DNA of 64,000 bases. Origin: Fasciola hepatica (Eukaryota > Platyhelminthes > Trematoda > Plagiorchiida > Fasciolidae). Position 1 is the stretch's first letter, and the number at the start of each line of letters is the position of its first letter. The position numbers were made by a program, and so were the translations under genes. The notes under the pieces were generated by a model that was given only the letters and a program-made list of their open reading frames with translations, had not been told where the DNA came from and did not search any database. The stretch spans positions 74,501-138,500 of the forward strand of contig CANUEZ040000180.1 of the NCBI GenBank assembly GCA_948099385.1, given 5' to 3'. Below, in pieces: positions 34,215 to 44,446 of the stretch.

Positions 34215-35062
34215 GGACGGAGCAGAAGCCGAGAAGGGCAAGGCAGGTCAACAAGAAGGGCGACTGTCAGAGAGCGAAAGATGGGTTGGCTAGGGTGGAT
34301 GACCCTGCTCTTCTGGTATTAGAAAACAAGGTGAAGGACCTGCAGAGGCAGGTCTTGTCGATGGGCAGGGTCTCAAGCCACAGGCTTCTGATCCTAAACC
34401 AGGAAGAACCCTTTATAAGGGAATCGAAGGCCAGGAGAGACATTGACAGGAGGAGGGTCTGCGACATACTGCGAATCGCAGGTGTTCCGTACCCTCCTAC
34501 TCTAAGAAGGGTGCACAGAGTGGGGACATGGAAGTCACCACTAGGGAACAAAGGCGAACTTCGTGCGAGACCAATACTGGTGGAGTTCGCTGATGAGGCT
34601 ACCCGGGATAGACTACTGGCGAGGGCATCAATAGTGGCTCAGATTACCAAGGGCAGATACCAGATTGTGCCGGACGAGCATAGGGTAAGGCCTGGTGGTC
34701 TAGCTCCAAGAGGTATCCTTGCTCGACCAGCCAGGGCGCTGGTGAGAAATCTAAAAGTTCAGCGGAATGCCGTACTCGGCTCTCAGGCCCCGACCACGGC
34801 AATAGTAAAGAAGCCACGTGCGGGGTCGCTAATAGTTGTAATTGAAGATGCGCTGGAAGACGAGAATTGGCAGTGCTGCCCGAAGATAGATGACAGCGCG
34901 ACCCCTGCCAGTCTGGATGTTGTGGCCACTCCTATAGAGATGGATTGGGAGTCGTCAGAAATTCTGGACCATCAGCCGGCTTCATGCACCCCAGTGGGGA
35001 CATCCGAAGCAAAAAACGTGCCATCATCTCAGGCGTTGCGCCTGAGAAACAGTCAGGAATGA
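34136..35062 (+). CDS. LINE-D ORF1 protein (308 aa)
   Basis: Uninterrupted ORF. Residues about 55-75 are likely helical (ALLVLENKVKDLQRQVLSM, a possible short coiled coil). Residues 100-190 resemble the RNA-binding core of LINE ORF1 proteins: RRRVCDILRIAGVPYPP, VHRVGTWK, RPILVEFADEATRDRLLARA and YQIVPDEHRVRPGG. The C-terminus is acidic. The first 26 codons fall in sequence shared with the LINE-C 3'UTR, so the true start may be lower down (next Met near 34361). It would chaperone LINE RNA. The stop overlaps the ORF2 start. Confidence 0.75.
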   Translation: MVGAQLVCIQSKEFWTLDWPWPLPVLWTEQKPRRARQVNKKGDCQRAKDGLARVDDPALLVLENKVKDLQRQVLSMGRVSSHRLLILNQEEPFIRESKARRDIDRRRVCDILRIAGVPYPPTLRRVHRVGTWKSPLGNKGELRARPILVEFADEATRDRLLARASIVAQITKGRYQIVPDEHRVRPGGLAPRGILARPARALVRNLKVQRNAVLGSQAPTTAIVKKPRAGSLIVVIEDALEDENWQCCPKIDDSATPASLDVVATPIEMDWESSEILDHQPASCTPVGTSEAKNVPSSQALRLRNSQE

Positions 35063-37872
35063 ATGACAAAAGACATCTAGGCGACGGAGCAGACGTGACG
35101 GTGTTATGTGCTAACGCGTGCAGTATTAGAAACAAATGGGCGGAACTCGCCAAAACCGCTGACGAGCAGAAAGCGTCAATAGTTGCTGTTACGGAAACGT
35201 GGCTTTCTGAAGAAGACCATGTGCCAGGCCTAATAAGTAACGGTTTTGTAGTCTATAGGCAGAATAGAGAACATGATCGCCTTGGTGGAGGAGTAGCCAT
35301 CCTTGTTAAGTCAGGTACAAACCACCTTGAGTCCCAGACCAAGATGTGCATTGGCAATATCCAGTTGTGCGCCGTCACGATCATCCTTCCAGGCAGAAGG
35401 GTTACCGTTGTCTGTGCCTACAGGACACCAAGCACTAACCACGAAGAGGACTTTTGTTTACTGCAGACTTTGACTGAACTAGTTAAGGACGCACAAAAGA
35501 CCCTCATAGTGGGTGACTTCAATCTCCCGCACATAGACTGGGTGGCTGAGGTCTGCGTGCCAGGATCGGAGGAGCAAAACTACTTAGAATGGTTGCATGC
35601 CAATGCGTTGCACCAGCATATTAGGGAAAATACCAGATATAGGACTGGATGCGTTCCGTCCTTGCTGGGTCTAGCTATAACAAACTTCCCCAATGATGCG
35701 TCTGGACTGCATTATTGTGCACCGCTGGGCAACAGTGATCACGTGTGTGTCGAAATCGTCCTTTGCATGCGGCAACCCAAGGTACCTTCAAGGCTGGTCA
35801 GACATTTCGGTAGTATGGACGTAAATAGGCTTCGTAATAGGGCGATGGGTTTGACCTGGGACGCGCCAGAGGAGGCTACTGTGGAGGAGCGCTGGCAGGC
35901 CATAAAAGGATCCCTGACTGCTCTACAGGAAGAGTTCGCACCCCTAAAACGAAGGAGTGGGGAGGGCAAGCCCATGTGGTGGAAGGCTGCAATAGCCAAG
36001 GCTTTCAGTCGTAGAAACCGCTCTTGGAACCAGTACAAAGCTTCCGGCAGCCAGCTAGCCTGGAATCGCTATACGAAGCTGAGAAACGAGACTGTAAGCC
36101 TTTTGAGAACTTCTAAACGGGAATTTGAGCTGAAATTGGCCCAGTCTGTAAGACAACAGCCGAAGAAGTTCTACAGCTATGTACAGTCAAAAGGCTCAAC
36201 AAGGAATGCCGTAGGTCCGCTATCCACTAGAGAATATGGTATTGTCACTGACGACCAGGGCAAAGCAGACGCCCTGGGGAAATACTTTGGTAGTGTACAT
36301 AGGATAGATAGTGGGGTACGAGTAGATCTGGCTCTGGTACATCCTCCCCAGTTAAACGAGCTAGATCTTTCAGAGGAATGCGTGCGTAAGTACCTACAGG
36401 AGTTAAACAGCCACAAGTCAGCGGGCCCAGATGGCATTCATCCAGCTATCATCAAGCCGTTGGCGGATATCATAGCTCCATCGGTATGCAGATTGTATAG
36501 ATCCACGTTGGACCAGGGAAAGCTGCCTCAGGACTGGAAAGTCGCGGCAGTCGTGGCAATACATAAGAGTGGGCCTAAGTCGGATGTGCAGAACTACAGG
36601 CCGGTAAGCCTAACTAGCATTCTCTGTAAAGTTCTCGAGAAGATCATCCGTGCCCATATCTGCCAGCACTTACTGCAGCACTCCATGCTAAGCCCGGCGC
36701 AGCATGGATTCCTGAAAAATAGATCTTGCCTGACCAATCTCCTGTGCTTCTTAGACGAAGTAACTCGACGACTGGACGAAGGTAAGCATGTTGAGGTATG
36801 TTACCTCGACTTTAGCAAGGCGTTCGACTCCGTTAATCATCGTCTTTTGCTATGCAAGATGGAGACTTTCGGGATAGGTGGGCCAGTATATAGGTGGCTG
36901 GAGGACTTCCTCTCCCACAGGACGCTTTATGTCAAAGTGGGGGACAGGTGCTCCAGTTTGGTGAACGTCACCAGTGGTGTACCTCAGGGATCCGTCCTAG
37001 GCCCGGTCCTATTCTTGTTATTTATTAATGACCTAGCATCCACTCTTCAATCGCCCAGCTTTATTTTTGCGGATGGTGTGAAGATTGTTGGATCTAAGGG
37101 TAGGGCGGACTTGGGCAGGGAAATAGGCACCGTCGTAAACTGGGCATACAAATGGGACTTACCTCTAAACGCTCAAGAAAGCCATTTGTTGTCAAGGGCA
37201 ACAGAGAGCCTAACTGTCACTCATGATCAAGGGCTGTTCACCGTAGAGGCAGCCAGTAGGGTTAAAGACCTGGGGATCATCATGAAAAGTGACTTCAAAT
37301 GGTCGCAGCAGTGCAACGCTGCTGCGCATAAGGCTCGTGGGGAGCTCTTTAGACTGCGATCAGCTTTGTCTTGCCGGAAGCCGGAGGCATTCGCACCTAT
37401 TTACATGGCTATAGTACGACCTCACTTAGAAGGTAGCGTGCAGGCTTGGTCACCCTTCTACAAAAAGGACGCCGCCTGCCTCGAGAAAGTCCAACGTCTC
37501 GCCACGCGAATGGTTGAAGGGCAGAGGGGTAAGACTTACGAGCGGAGACTCTGTGACCTGAATCTCTTCTCGTTGGAAAAGAGGAGACGTCGAGGGGATC
37601 TCATAGAAACGTTCAAGGTAATGAAGGGCTTTTCTGGCCTTAGACCAGATAGTCTATTCCAATTGGCCGTAGACTCCAGAACAAGGGGACACGAAAAGAA
37701 GTTGATAAAAGCCCGATCTAGGTTGATGGCTATATCGCACTTCTTCAGCAACAGGGTTGTGAACAGCTGGAACGGTCTGCCTAGTGAAATGGTAGATCTG
37801 CAGACAGTCCAATCCTTCAAATGTGCCCTTGATCGCAAGTGGTACGAGATCTTTCCTTGTAGTGAGCCTTGA
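35059..37872 (+). CDS. LINE-D ORF2: endonuclease-reverse transcriptase (937 aa)
   Basis: Start ATG at 35059-35061 overlaps the ORF1 stop (ATGA); the frame is open further upstream but no better start is needed. Endonuclease: ANACSIRNKW, VAVTETWLSEEDH, LIVGDFNLPHIDW (35505-35545) and GNSDHVCVEI (35730). RT: NSHKSAGPDGIHPAI, NYRPVSLTSILCKVLEKII, FLKNRSCLTNLL, CYLDFSKAFDSVNH (36795-36840), GVPQGSVLGPVLFLLFIND and FADG at 37066-37077. The last motif should be FADD; the second catalytic Asp is Gly (GGT instead of GAT/GAC). So the protein is full length but probably cannot polymerise. The endonuclease also has LLGLAITN where LLDL is usual. Confidence 0.9.
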   Translation: MNDKRHLGDGADVTVLCANACSIRNKWAELAKTADEQKASIVAVTETWLSEEDHVPGLISNGFVVYRQNREHDRLGGGVAILVKSGTNHLESQTKMCIGNIQLCAVTIILPGRRVTVVCAYRTPSTNHEEDFCLLQTLTELVKDAQKTLIVGDFNLPHIDWVAEVCVPGSEEQNYLEWLHANALHQHIRENTRYRTGCVPSLLGLAITNFPNDASGLHYCAPLGNSDHVCVEIVLCMRQPKVPSRLVRHFGSMDVNRLRNRAMGLTWDAPEEATVEERWQAIKGSLTALQEEFAPLKRRSGEGKPMWWKAAIAKAFSRRNRSWNQYKASGSQLAWNRYTKLRNETVSLLRTSKREFELKLAQSVRQQPKKFYSYVQSKGSTRNAVGPLSTREYGIVTDDQGKADALGKYFGSVHRIDSGVRVDLALVHPPQLNELDLSEECVRKYLQELNSHKSAGPDGIHPAIIKPLADIIAPSVCRLYRSTLDQGKLPQDWKVAAVVAIHKSGPKSDVQNYRPVSLTSILCKVLEKIIRAHICQHLLQHSMLSPAQHGFLKNRSCLTNLLCFLDEVTRRLDEGKHVEVCYLDFSKAFDSVNHRLLLCKMETFGIGGPVYRWLEDFLSHRTLYVKVGDRCSSLVNVTSGVPQGSVLGPVLFLLFINDLASTLQSPSFIFADGVKIVGSKGRADLGREIGTVVNWAYKWDLPLNAQESHLLSRATESLTVTHDQGLFTVEAASRVKDLGIIMKSDFKWSQQCNAAAHKARGELFRLRSALSCRKPEAFAPIYMAIVRPHLEGSVQAWSPFYKKDAACLEKVQRLATRMVEGQRGKTYERRLCDLNLFSLEKRRRRGDLIETFKVMKGFSGLRPDSLFQLAVDSRTRGHEKKLIKARSRLMAISHFFSNRVVNSWNGLPSEMVDLQTVQSFKCALDRKWYEIFPCSEP

Positions 37873-38144
37873 GAATATCAACTAGATGGATGACGGGTAG
37901 CACTGTGGTCCTTCTGGAGTATGTTTTAGCAGACTTTTTCCCTCATTGCATACTGTCTCAGTGAACGCTCACGATGCATAATGTCTCTCGCAGTTGATGT
38001 GCGATGAGGTTTTCCGTTTCCCTCTCATTTTTAGCGGGGATTCGACGAAATACACTCGGCAGTGGTGGGTGCATAACTTGTGTGCATACAATCGAAGGAA
38101 TTCTGGACGCTCGATTGGCCGTGGCCATTACCTGTCCTGTGCAG

Positions 38145-38166
38145 ACTGAACTGAACTGACCTGACC
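38145..38166 (+). repeat. (ACTGA)n 3' tail of LINE-D
   Basis: ACTGAACTGAACTGACCTGA after GTCCTGTGCAG; the same end as LINE-B. Confidence 0.85.
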
Positions 38167-38800
38167 TTGGGCTGGTGTGTGACTAGGCTGCCGGCGCAGT
38201 TCTCCTGCTTTTCTATACATGGTTCGTCTAGTATCTCGTTGTCATTCGGATTTTCTTTTGTTTATGTGCAGGTCGCCCTCCAGGCAAAACCCCATTCATA
38301 ATGAGTGCATAAAAACGCTTTTATGCGTTTCTATGAGCATTGATAGTGTGATGAGGATGAAAGCTGGGCAGCGGTCGATGCAACCACCGCTCTTGGTCAG
38401 GTATGTAGCGTACTACTCTGTCTATATGGTACACTAAATTAGTGTCAACAGTATCTTAGACGACAGCAAACTAAGATGGGCGGGGGAGCGTGTCGAAAGG
38501 GTATATACATTAGAAGTTAAAATGAAACAAATTTGTTTCACCTTTTAAAAGGTGTGACAGAAACTCACAGTTGTTCGCTGCTCTTGTGATCAGGAAGTAA
38601 GCGCAAAAGAGCCGATATCAGCCAGTATCCTCGGTTCAGTTAGGTCTGACAGCCATTCGTTGAACAGAACAGGATGGTATTGAGAGAAGTGCCAAGTGAT
38701 GCCGTGGAAGCTTTTAAAATTCATTCTTTATAATAGAGGCGGAGGGTATCTCTTCCGTGTAAGACTCCTCACCACAGCTCGGTGATGTAGACTCATGTGT
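38167..38800. other. Region without recognisable gene
   Basis: About 0.63 kb with only short ORFs. The right part may be the 3'UTR of LINE-E, but I see no tail repeat. Confidence 0.5.
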
Positions 38801-38816
38801 GTCTCCCACCACATCT

Positions 38817-40073
38817 TCAGAAATACATCCAGAAGTCGCTTGGCTCTTCCACCACTTCGGCTGGCAGCAAGTTCCATAGATTGGTCACGCTCCGAGATAG
38901 AAGGTACACCAGTGGGAGGCCCACCGACTGCACTTTCTTTAGAGTTAGCGGGTATCCCCTCGTACGGCCATGTCCACGAAAAGGGAGCTCTGCACGTAGT
39001 TCTGGGCCGAAGTCGCCTCTGATGATACGCCTGATGAAGATCAGGTCTCCCCGGACTCTCCGATAGGCCACTGGAAACAGCCCTGTGATCTTCAGCCACT
39101 CTTCGTAGCTGACCCCACGTAGCCCTCCGATAAGACGGGTTACACCTCTCTGTACTCTTTCCAACTTTGCCACTTCTTCCAACGTACAAGGGAAAACCGC
39201 TGGCCCCCCGTATTCCAACCTGGGGCGCACATGAGTTGCATACAGTACCTTGAAGGCTTTGAGTGAGAGATGGCCGAATAAACGAGTAATCGGCCCCAGG
39301 ATACTCCACGCTGACGAACAAACTCTATCAGTGTTGTGCTTCGTTTTTAGTAACGAGGCCACCATCACTTCCAGACCTTTTTCGCAGACAGAACGCTGAA
39401 GGGGCGGCCCGTGTATATGGTACATCCCACTGCTGGACGGTGCTCCTACTCGCATATGCGCACATTTGTCGTTGTTGACTGGCAGTGACCACAGATCTGA
39501 CCATCTCCCAAGGGATTTGATGTCCTCCGGAAGAACGAGCTCGTCTGCATTTGATGTAATCGTGCGCCAGATCTTAAGGTTCTTTGCATAGATGAGACAC
39601 GGCGATTGAAAAACTGGCGGTAGATCATTGATATAGGCCAGGAAGGGGAGCGGACCCAGAACCGATCCTTGTGTAACGCCACTAGTAGCCACTTGCCAAG
39701 TTGACAGTGACTGTGCTCCTCGTACTGCAAAGGTTCTCCCTTTTAGGAAGTCCTCTATCCACAAAACCGAGGGATCTACAACACCAAGAGCCTTAAGCTT
39801 ACCTAATAGACGGTCTTGCGGGCCTTTGTCAAAAGCTTTGCTAAAATCCACGAAGATTACGTCCGCGGGGTGTCCTTCGGTCTTGGCCATCGTCCAGCGT
39901 TCTCGTGCGATTACCAAGTTTGTCAGGCACGACCTACTTTTCCGAAAACCATGTTGTTGTCGGCATAGTAGGTCGTATACCCCAATATGTTCCCGGATTC
40001 GTGTTGCCAGCAGGCGCTCCATGTTTTGTTTCTCACAGTTAGTTTCGTCCGATATAATTCCAAGACACTCCAA
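38817..40073 (-). pseudogene. LINE-E: RT fragment of a CR1/Jockey-like element
   Basis: A 418-codon open frame covers the RT domain from QQHGFRKSRSCLTNLV through VIFVDFSKAFDKGPQDRLL, GVTQGSVLGPLPFLAYINDLP and the C-terminal LEYGGPAVFPCTLEEVAKLERVQRGVTRLIGG and RRVRGDLIFIRRIIRG. The catalytic box reads YAKN instead of YADD, so the enzyme is dead although the frame is open. The 5' half is missing. It belongs to a family different from LINE-A to D. Confidence 0.85.
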
Positions 40074-40480
40074 ATCAGATGATGAGACCGTGCCAGAATG
40101 AAAGGTTTATTGACAGCCCTTTTTGTATTGCGCGGTGATGATGTTCAAAAAGGTGTGTGTGTTTTACATTAAAACGTCAGTACAACAAAGGAGTGTGTCA
40201 CCAAGGGACGTTGAGAATCATGGAAAAAGTCGGAAATGTACAGGTACCTACAGATATCATACGAGATGTACATGGATCCGACTCATCCTTTAGCAGGTAT
40301 TTGTCGCGTACAAGCTACAAAATGTAGGTACAGCCTTAAACACGCCCATTGCCCAGTTCATTACCCTTTAAAAATGAGACGTACACGGGGTGATCTTTTC
40401 CTCATATAAAACTTATTTTTTTATACGCACGTTCGAGCCTGGAAACTTTGAAATTGGTAAGTAAGAAGCGTCTCAAGCCC
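40074..40480. other. Region without recognisable gene
   Basis: No ORF or repeat recognised. Confidence 0.45.
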
Positions 40481-40650
40481 CCTCTCCGCAGATGCTTGCG
40501 CCAACATATACAGGGTAATATCTTTGTGGAATAGTCTTCCATGAGAAGTAGTAGATGCATCATCCAAAGCAGTCTTTAAGACTCGTCTGAATCACCACCT
40601 TGGATTAAGTCCTACCTTTTGCCTCAACTAATTCTTTTTCGTGTCTCATC
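40481..40650 (+). pseudogene. Possible LINE C-terminal fragment
   Basis: Plus-strand pieces such as GNIFVE, then (after a shift) CIIQSSL, and (in another frame) a HLGLSP-like ending resemble the FxxRVVxxWNxLP...FKxxLD tail that ends CR1/Jockey ORF2 proteins. Short and broken; low certainty. Confidence 0.3.
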
Positions 40651-41349
40651 TAGTTTTTACGCCCAAAGATATTTTTTTCTCAACAGTATCATAGAAAAAG
40701 AGAGAGATAAGAAGAAAAAAAATTAAATTAGGTGTATTTTCTGAGTAGTCGTGTTCCAACCCCTTATAAAGTTACCCCTACAACGAAATAAAAAACCAAA
40801 TGCGTAAAAAATATATTGATATTAAGTAGTATGTGGACGGGTGGATGAAATTTCCCCGGAAGCACACGATCGGTCACCGGCCAGGTGGCCGCCAGCGTCT
40901 TCCAACGCACGTCATTCAGTGGACACAAAGCATCAGATTGATCGCGCAGCTGCGTTCTCTGCCACCAGTTCACGTCTAATGAAGATCGTCGCAGCGATTG
41001 TGTTCCAAAGATGGAAGCCTAGTTCTTGCAAACAAAAGGAGTCTTTGTTTTCTTTGGTAATACATGACTTTTGTGAACCTGTAACCGGTAATGTAACCTT
41101 GGCTGCTGTCTTTATCTTTATAGAACCATTACCCACGCACGATGGTTGGAAGATATGTAAGGGTTCTCAGTCTATGACGTGAGAAAAATGTGAAAAGTTT
41201 AACTAGTAGACGTGCCTGTGTAGGGCATGTTAGGCTTCTTGTGCGGGGTTCAAGAGATACACGCGCTCAGCGGTTAGATACGTGAGAGGGCATGGCTCAG
41301 TGCCACGATGAGTGGCGCTCTGTTATTCACAAAGTTTCACTGTCGGTTT

Positions 41350-41351
<2 letters not shown>
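40651..41351. other. Region without recognisable gene
   Basis: AT-rich at 40660-40830. A 113-codon ORF at 40841-41182 has no motif I know. Confidence 0.45.

Positions 41352-41398
<47 letters not shown>
41352..41398. repeat. (TA)n microsatellite, 47 bp
   Basis: Pure TA dinucleotide run. Confidence 0.98.
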
Positions 41399-41401
<3 letters not shown>

Positions 41402-41599
41402 ATGTTTCACAACAGCTTTGACTCAAATATTTGTATCTGTGTGACAAATTCTCGCACGAAAAGTGCTGACGCAACAACAAGAAATACAGAACTTGGAGGA
41501 GGGAAATACCAAAGGGTAGTTTCGAGCGAATGATTATCACATAAGCATTGGGTCCATTTCAAGCAGGCGGTGCATGTGGCAGCAGGTTTCGCCTGCGGT

Positions 41600-42265
41600 T
41601 CTAGATCCAATGTCTACTGGATTTCGCAAGAGCCGTTGGGTGTAATGGAGAGGAAACATGAGCTCTCGAACTGTAAGGAGATGAGTAAAATGCGAAGCAA
41701 GTTACGAAAAGCCTTAAGAACGATCGCGAAAGTTGGTGGGTCAAGGTAGCCGAAGAAATGGAAAAAGCAGCTGCTTCAGGTAACAGTCAGAGACTGTTCA
41801 AACTTATTCTCGACGCCGGTGGACGGCGACCTCCGGTCAGTGAAACGATATGCGACAAAAATGGAAAACTTATTCGTGGCAAAGAGCAAAGCCTTGGCCG
41901 TTTAGCCGTATACTTCAAGGTGCAGTTTAGCTGGCAGCACGCTAATATAGCTTCTCCAATCTCAAAAAGTGTGATTCCCTGGGGAGTATCACTTGAGCCC
42001 CCATGGAAGTAGAAGTAAAGTCGTGCATTCGATTACCAAAGCAAAAGAAAACGGCTGATCCTAACGAGCTAGCTCCAGTTCTTTTCAAGATAGGTGGTGA
42101 TGCGTTAACGAAATCACTTACCACCTTGACCCATGACGTCCGGAACGAAGAGCTTATTCCGTTATCATCGACTGAGTCATTTATTTGCCCATCTTCAAGA
42201 AGGAATACGCAGTAACTGTAGCCACCATCGTGTGATTAGCCTAATTCCGATAGTCACCAAGGTGG
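41600..42265 (+). pseudogene. RTE-type LINE fragment, linker/RT N-terminus
   Basis: At 41758-42010 EKAAASGNSQRLFKLILDAGG and PVSETICDKNGKLIRGKEQ, then at 42003-42260 VKSCIRLPKQKKTADPNELAP, LFKIGGDALTKSLTTL and HRVISLIPIVTKVVAS (shifted). These are the conserved linker and first RT block of RTE-clade ORF2. The frame is broken. It is cut at 42265 by a minus-strand RTE fragment. Confidence 0.7.
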
Positions 42266-43135
42266 TAGCCTCATCATCATCATCATCGTACAGCGTTAAA
42301 CAGTAGGACAAGCCCCACTGACCGCTACCTTTCTCACCATGTTGCACGTTGAATTAGAAGGTCTGAATACACAAGATGGAAAGGGACTGAACCTACATGA
42401 GTGGGGAAAGGAAAGAATGCGCTGGTAGCCAACACACGGAATACACAGTCTAATTGTATAAACGCACACCGATCAGCCATTTCGATTCGATAGAAAGTGA
42501 CAACACGACCGCCACTGTCCGCGGTTCGCAGCTATAGTGTCTCCAGCCAACTGGTTGACGGATCTTTTGGATCCCAACAAAGAAGGCGTGAGGCACCTAC
42601 TTTCCCTAAGTTCACTATACATTTTCTCATTCCCTGTTGCCAAGTCATCTGTTGACCTCCACGTGGTCTCTTCCACTCCCTAGGAGGAACGGAGAATAGG
42701 ATACGGTATGATAGACGCTTGTTTGCCATACGTAACACGGCGCTAACCAACGAAGTCTACTAAGCTGGATACGCTGCGACAGAACGTTCTCCTAATTAGT
42801 ACCCAATAATCGCTTTCTGACCTCAGTATTGCTCGCTCGGCTATTCCACCCAATCTTAGCGATACTACGCAAACATCGGTGGTCGAAAACCTCAAGACGA
42901 CGAATATGTTCAGCACGCAGACCCCAAGTCTCGCAACCTTACAACAGAAATGAACGCACGGCGGCACAGTAGACACAACCTTCGAACTTCAGCGAAACAT
43001 CAGGTCGGCGCCACAAGTGCTTCAGTCCAGCGTACGCCACTCGAGCTTTGGATATACTTGTGCTCACTGCCACTACCGTGCTCCCATCCATCGCCACGCT
43101 GCTGCCGGGGTAAATGAAGCGGTCGACAATATATA
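42266..43135 (-). mobile_element. RTE-type LINE 3' fragment with (ATG)n tail
   Basis: The minus strand reads, from 43135, VDRFIYPGSSVAMDGSTVVAV, ISKARVAYAGLKHLWRRPDVS, then FLL...LGVCVLNI and finally PREWKRPRGGQQMTWQQGM and DPSTSWLETL. This is the typical C-terminal region of RTE ORF2. It ends at 42274-42288 in (ATG)n when read on the minus strand, the usual kind of RTE tail. Several frameshifts. 5'-truncated. Confidence 0.75.
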
Positions 43136-43136
43136 A

Positions 43137-43595
43137 GGCCGTGATCGCACGCTGCATTGGAAGAGGATATGTAGTTCAGGTACCAGAGAAACCCGTCGCG
43201 GAAAAGTGTATGATATGGTGTTCACCACAGCATGCAGTGTTGACTCCGAAAAACCTGAGTGGGTTGGCGTTGTATTTGACTGTGCTGCGGTATTCCAAGG
43301 GGAATCACCAAGTAGACACCTTTCACAGGGCTGTAATGTACTTCTGGGTTTGGCGGGCATACTCCCGCGGTCTCGTCAGAAGCCTGTGACTCTGTCCGCC
43401 GATGTTGAACAGATGTTCTTGCAGATGAAAGTGTCAGCAGAAGGCCATGATGCACTTCGGTTACTTTGGTGGCCCGAACGTGATACTGGTAAGCCTAGAG
43501 AGTTTAGGATGATTGTGCACCGCTTTCCAGCGGTCTCAGCACCCTTTTGCGCGAGTCTCGCTGTGAAGCCACCGATAATTCAGAGAATTAAATAA
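43137..43595 (+). pseudogene. BEL/Pao reverse transcriptase fragment
   Basis: From 43206: GVVFDCAAVFQGESPSRHLSQG, VTLSADVEQMFLQMKVSAEGHDALRLLWW and FRMIVHRFPAVSAPFCASLAV. These line up with FDCAAKFQGKSLNDRLLQG, LSADIREMFHQVKIPVGERVALRFLWW and FGAISSPFCANYAL of BEL-1. It stops before the YVDD box. A gag, protease or LTR is not seen nearby, so it is an isolated relic. Confidence 0.75.
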
Positions 43596-43804
43596 ATTTA
43601 AAGGAAATGAGGACATTCTCCTTTTATGCTGACAGATTTATGAACTAATCAGGACATATAGTTCATTCGGCCTTGAATCGCATTAAAACCCTTTGAGGCA
43701 ACGTTTTCGAGTTGATTTGGCCGACACACTGACTATACTCTGAAGTTTGACGTATAAAGATGATACAGAGTAATCCACTTATTACGAGTTTTCTTCTGAT
43801 TGTT

Positions 43805-44178
43805 CAGTCCGGACAGAGCAGGACTGTATGCTACTGGGCGTATCCCCATGTTGCGGATACGGGAACTGCCGCTTCTGTGGTTAACCATAAATAAGGTTTA
43901 CTCACCAAATAAGCGATCGTGGACGATCAGCGGCAGTGCTTAAGGATGTGGTGGGATTTCCGCTTGACTAGCGTTCTCCACTTTAAAATGCTACATAAAT
44001 CTGTTGACAGCACTGTAACGTGGTGAGTGTGTGAGTAGGGCCATAGCCTTTTACCCGACACGGTTTCCTAGAGGGAGGAAAAACGAATGAACCATACAAT
44101 GGGCCATCGGCTCATCTGGACCAACGCTGCGGCCTTACAAGACGCGCCTGTTTGCGCAAAAGCTAGAGATGCATCCTC

Positions 44179-44180
<2 letters not shown>
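43805..44180 (+). repeat. Interspersed repeat, ~380 bp, copy 1
   Basis: About 75% identical by eye to 57612-58003 in the same orientation. Both start at GTCCGGACAGAGC and end at GCATCCTCGAAT before an A/T-rich tail; here the tail has become a (TA)n tract. No coding motif. Probably a non-autonomous element or a LINE 3'UTR. Confidence 0.7.

Positions 44181-44231
<51 letters not shown>
44180..44231. repeat. (TA)n microsatellite, ~52 bp
   Basis: Pure AT run joined to the 3' end of the 380-bp repeat. Confidence 0.98.
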
Positions 44232-44233
<2 letters not shown>

Positions 44234-44446
44234 TATAGCAAAAAACTGCAAGTCTTCTGAATAAATCAAACAAACCATTGGTGTTTTTCACGGAACTACT
44301 GTTATGCATCCCTCAATATTGTTGTCCACGTTACGATTTCAGTTTTTAGTAGTACTCATCGGACAACTACCACTGCATTCATTTTAGTTCGAATCAAAAT
44401 TTGACTCAGTTTACGAGCCTAATCGGCCCATATCTCCCAGTTCACG

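Larger units (their letters stand above)
34136..38166 (+). mobile_element. LINE-D: full-length CR1-like element
   Basis: Contains ORF1, ORF2, a 3'UTR of about 270 bp and an (ACTGA)n tail. It is the best preserved LINE here. Its 5' leader (to 34214) is the same sequence as the end of its own 3'UTR, as if two copies were fused head to tail. Confidence 0.85.

Noticed and set aside
40841..41182. 113-codon ORF as a host gene
   Set aside because: No motif, no conserved neighbours, low-complexity surroundings.
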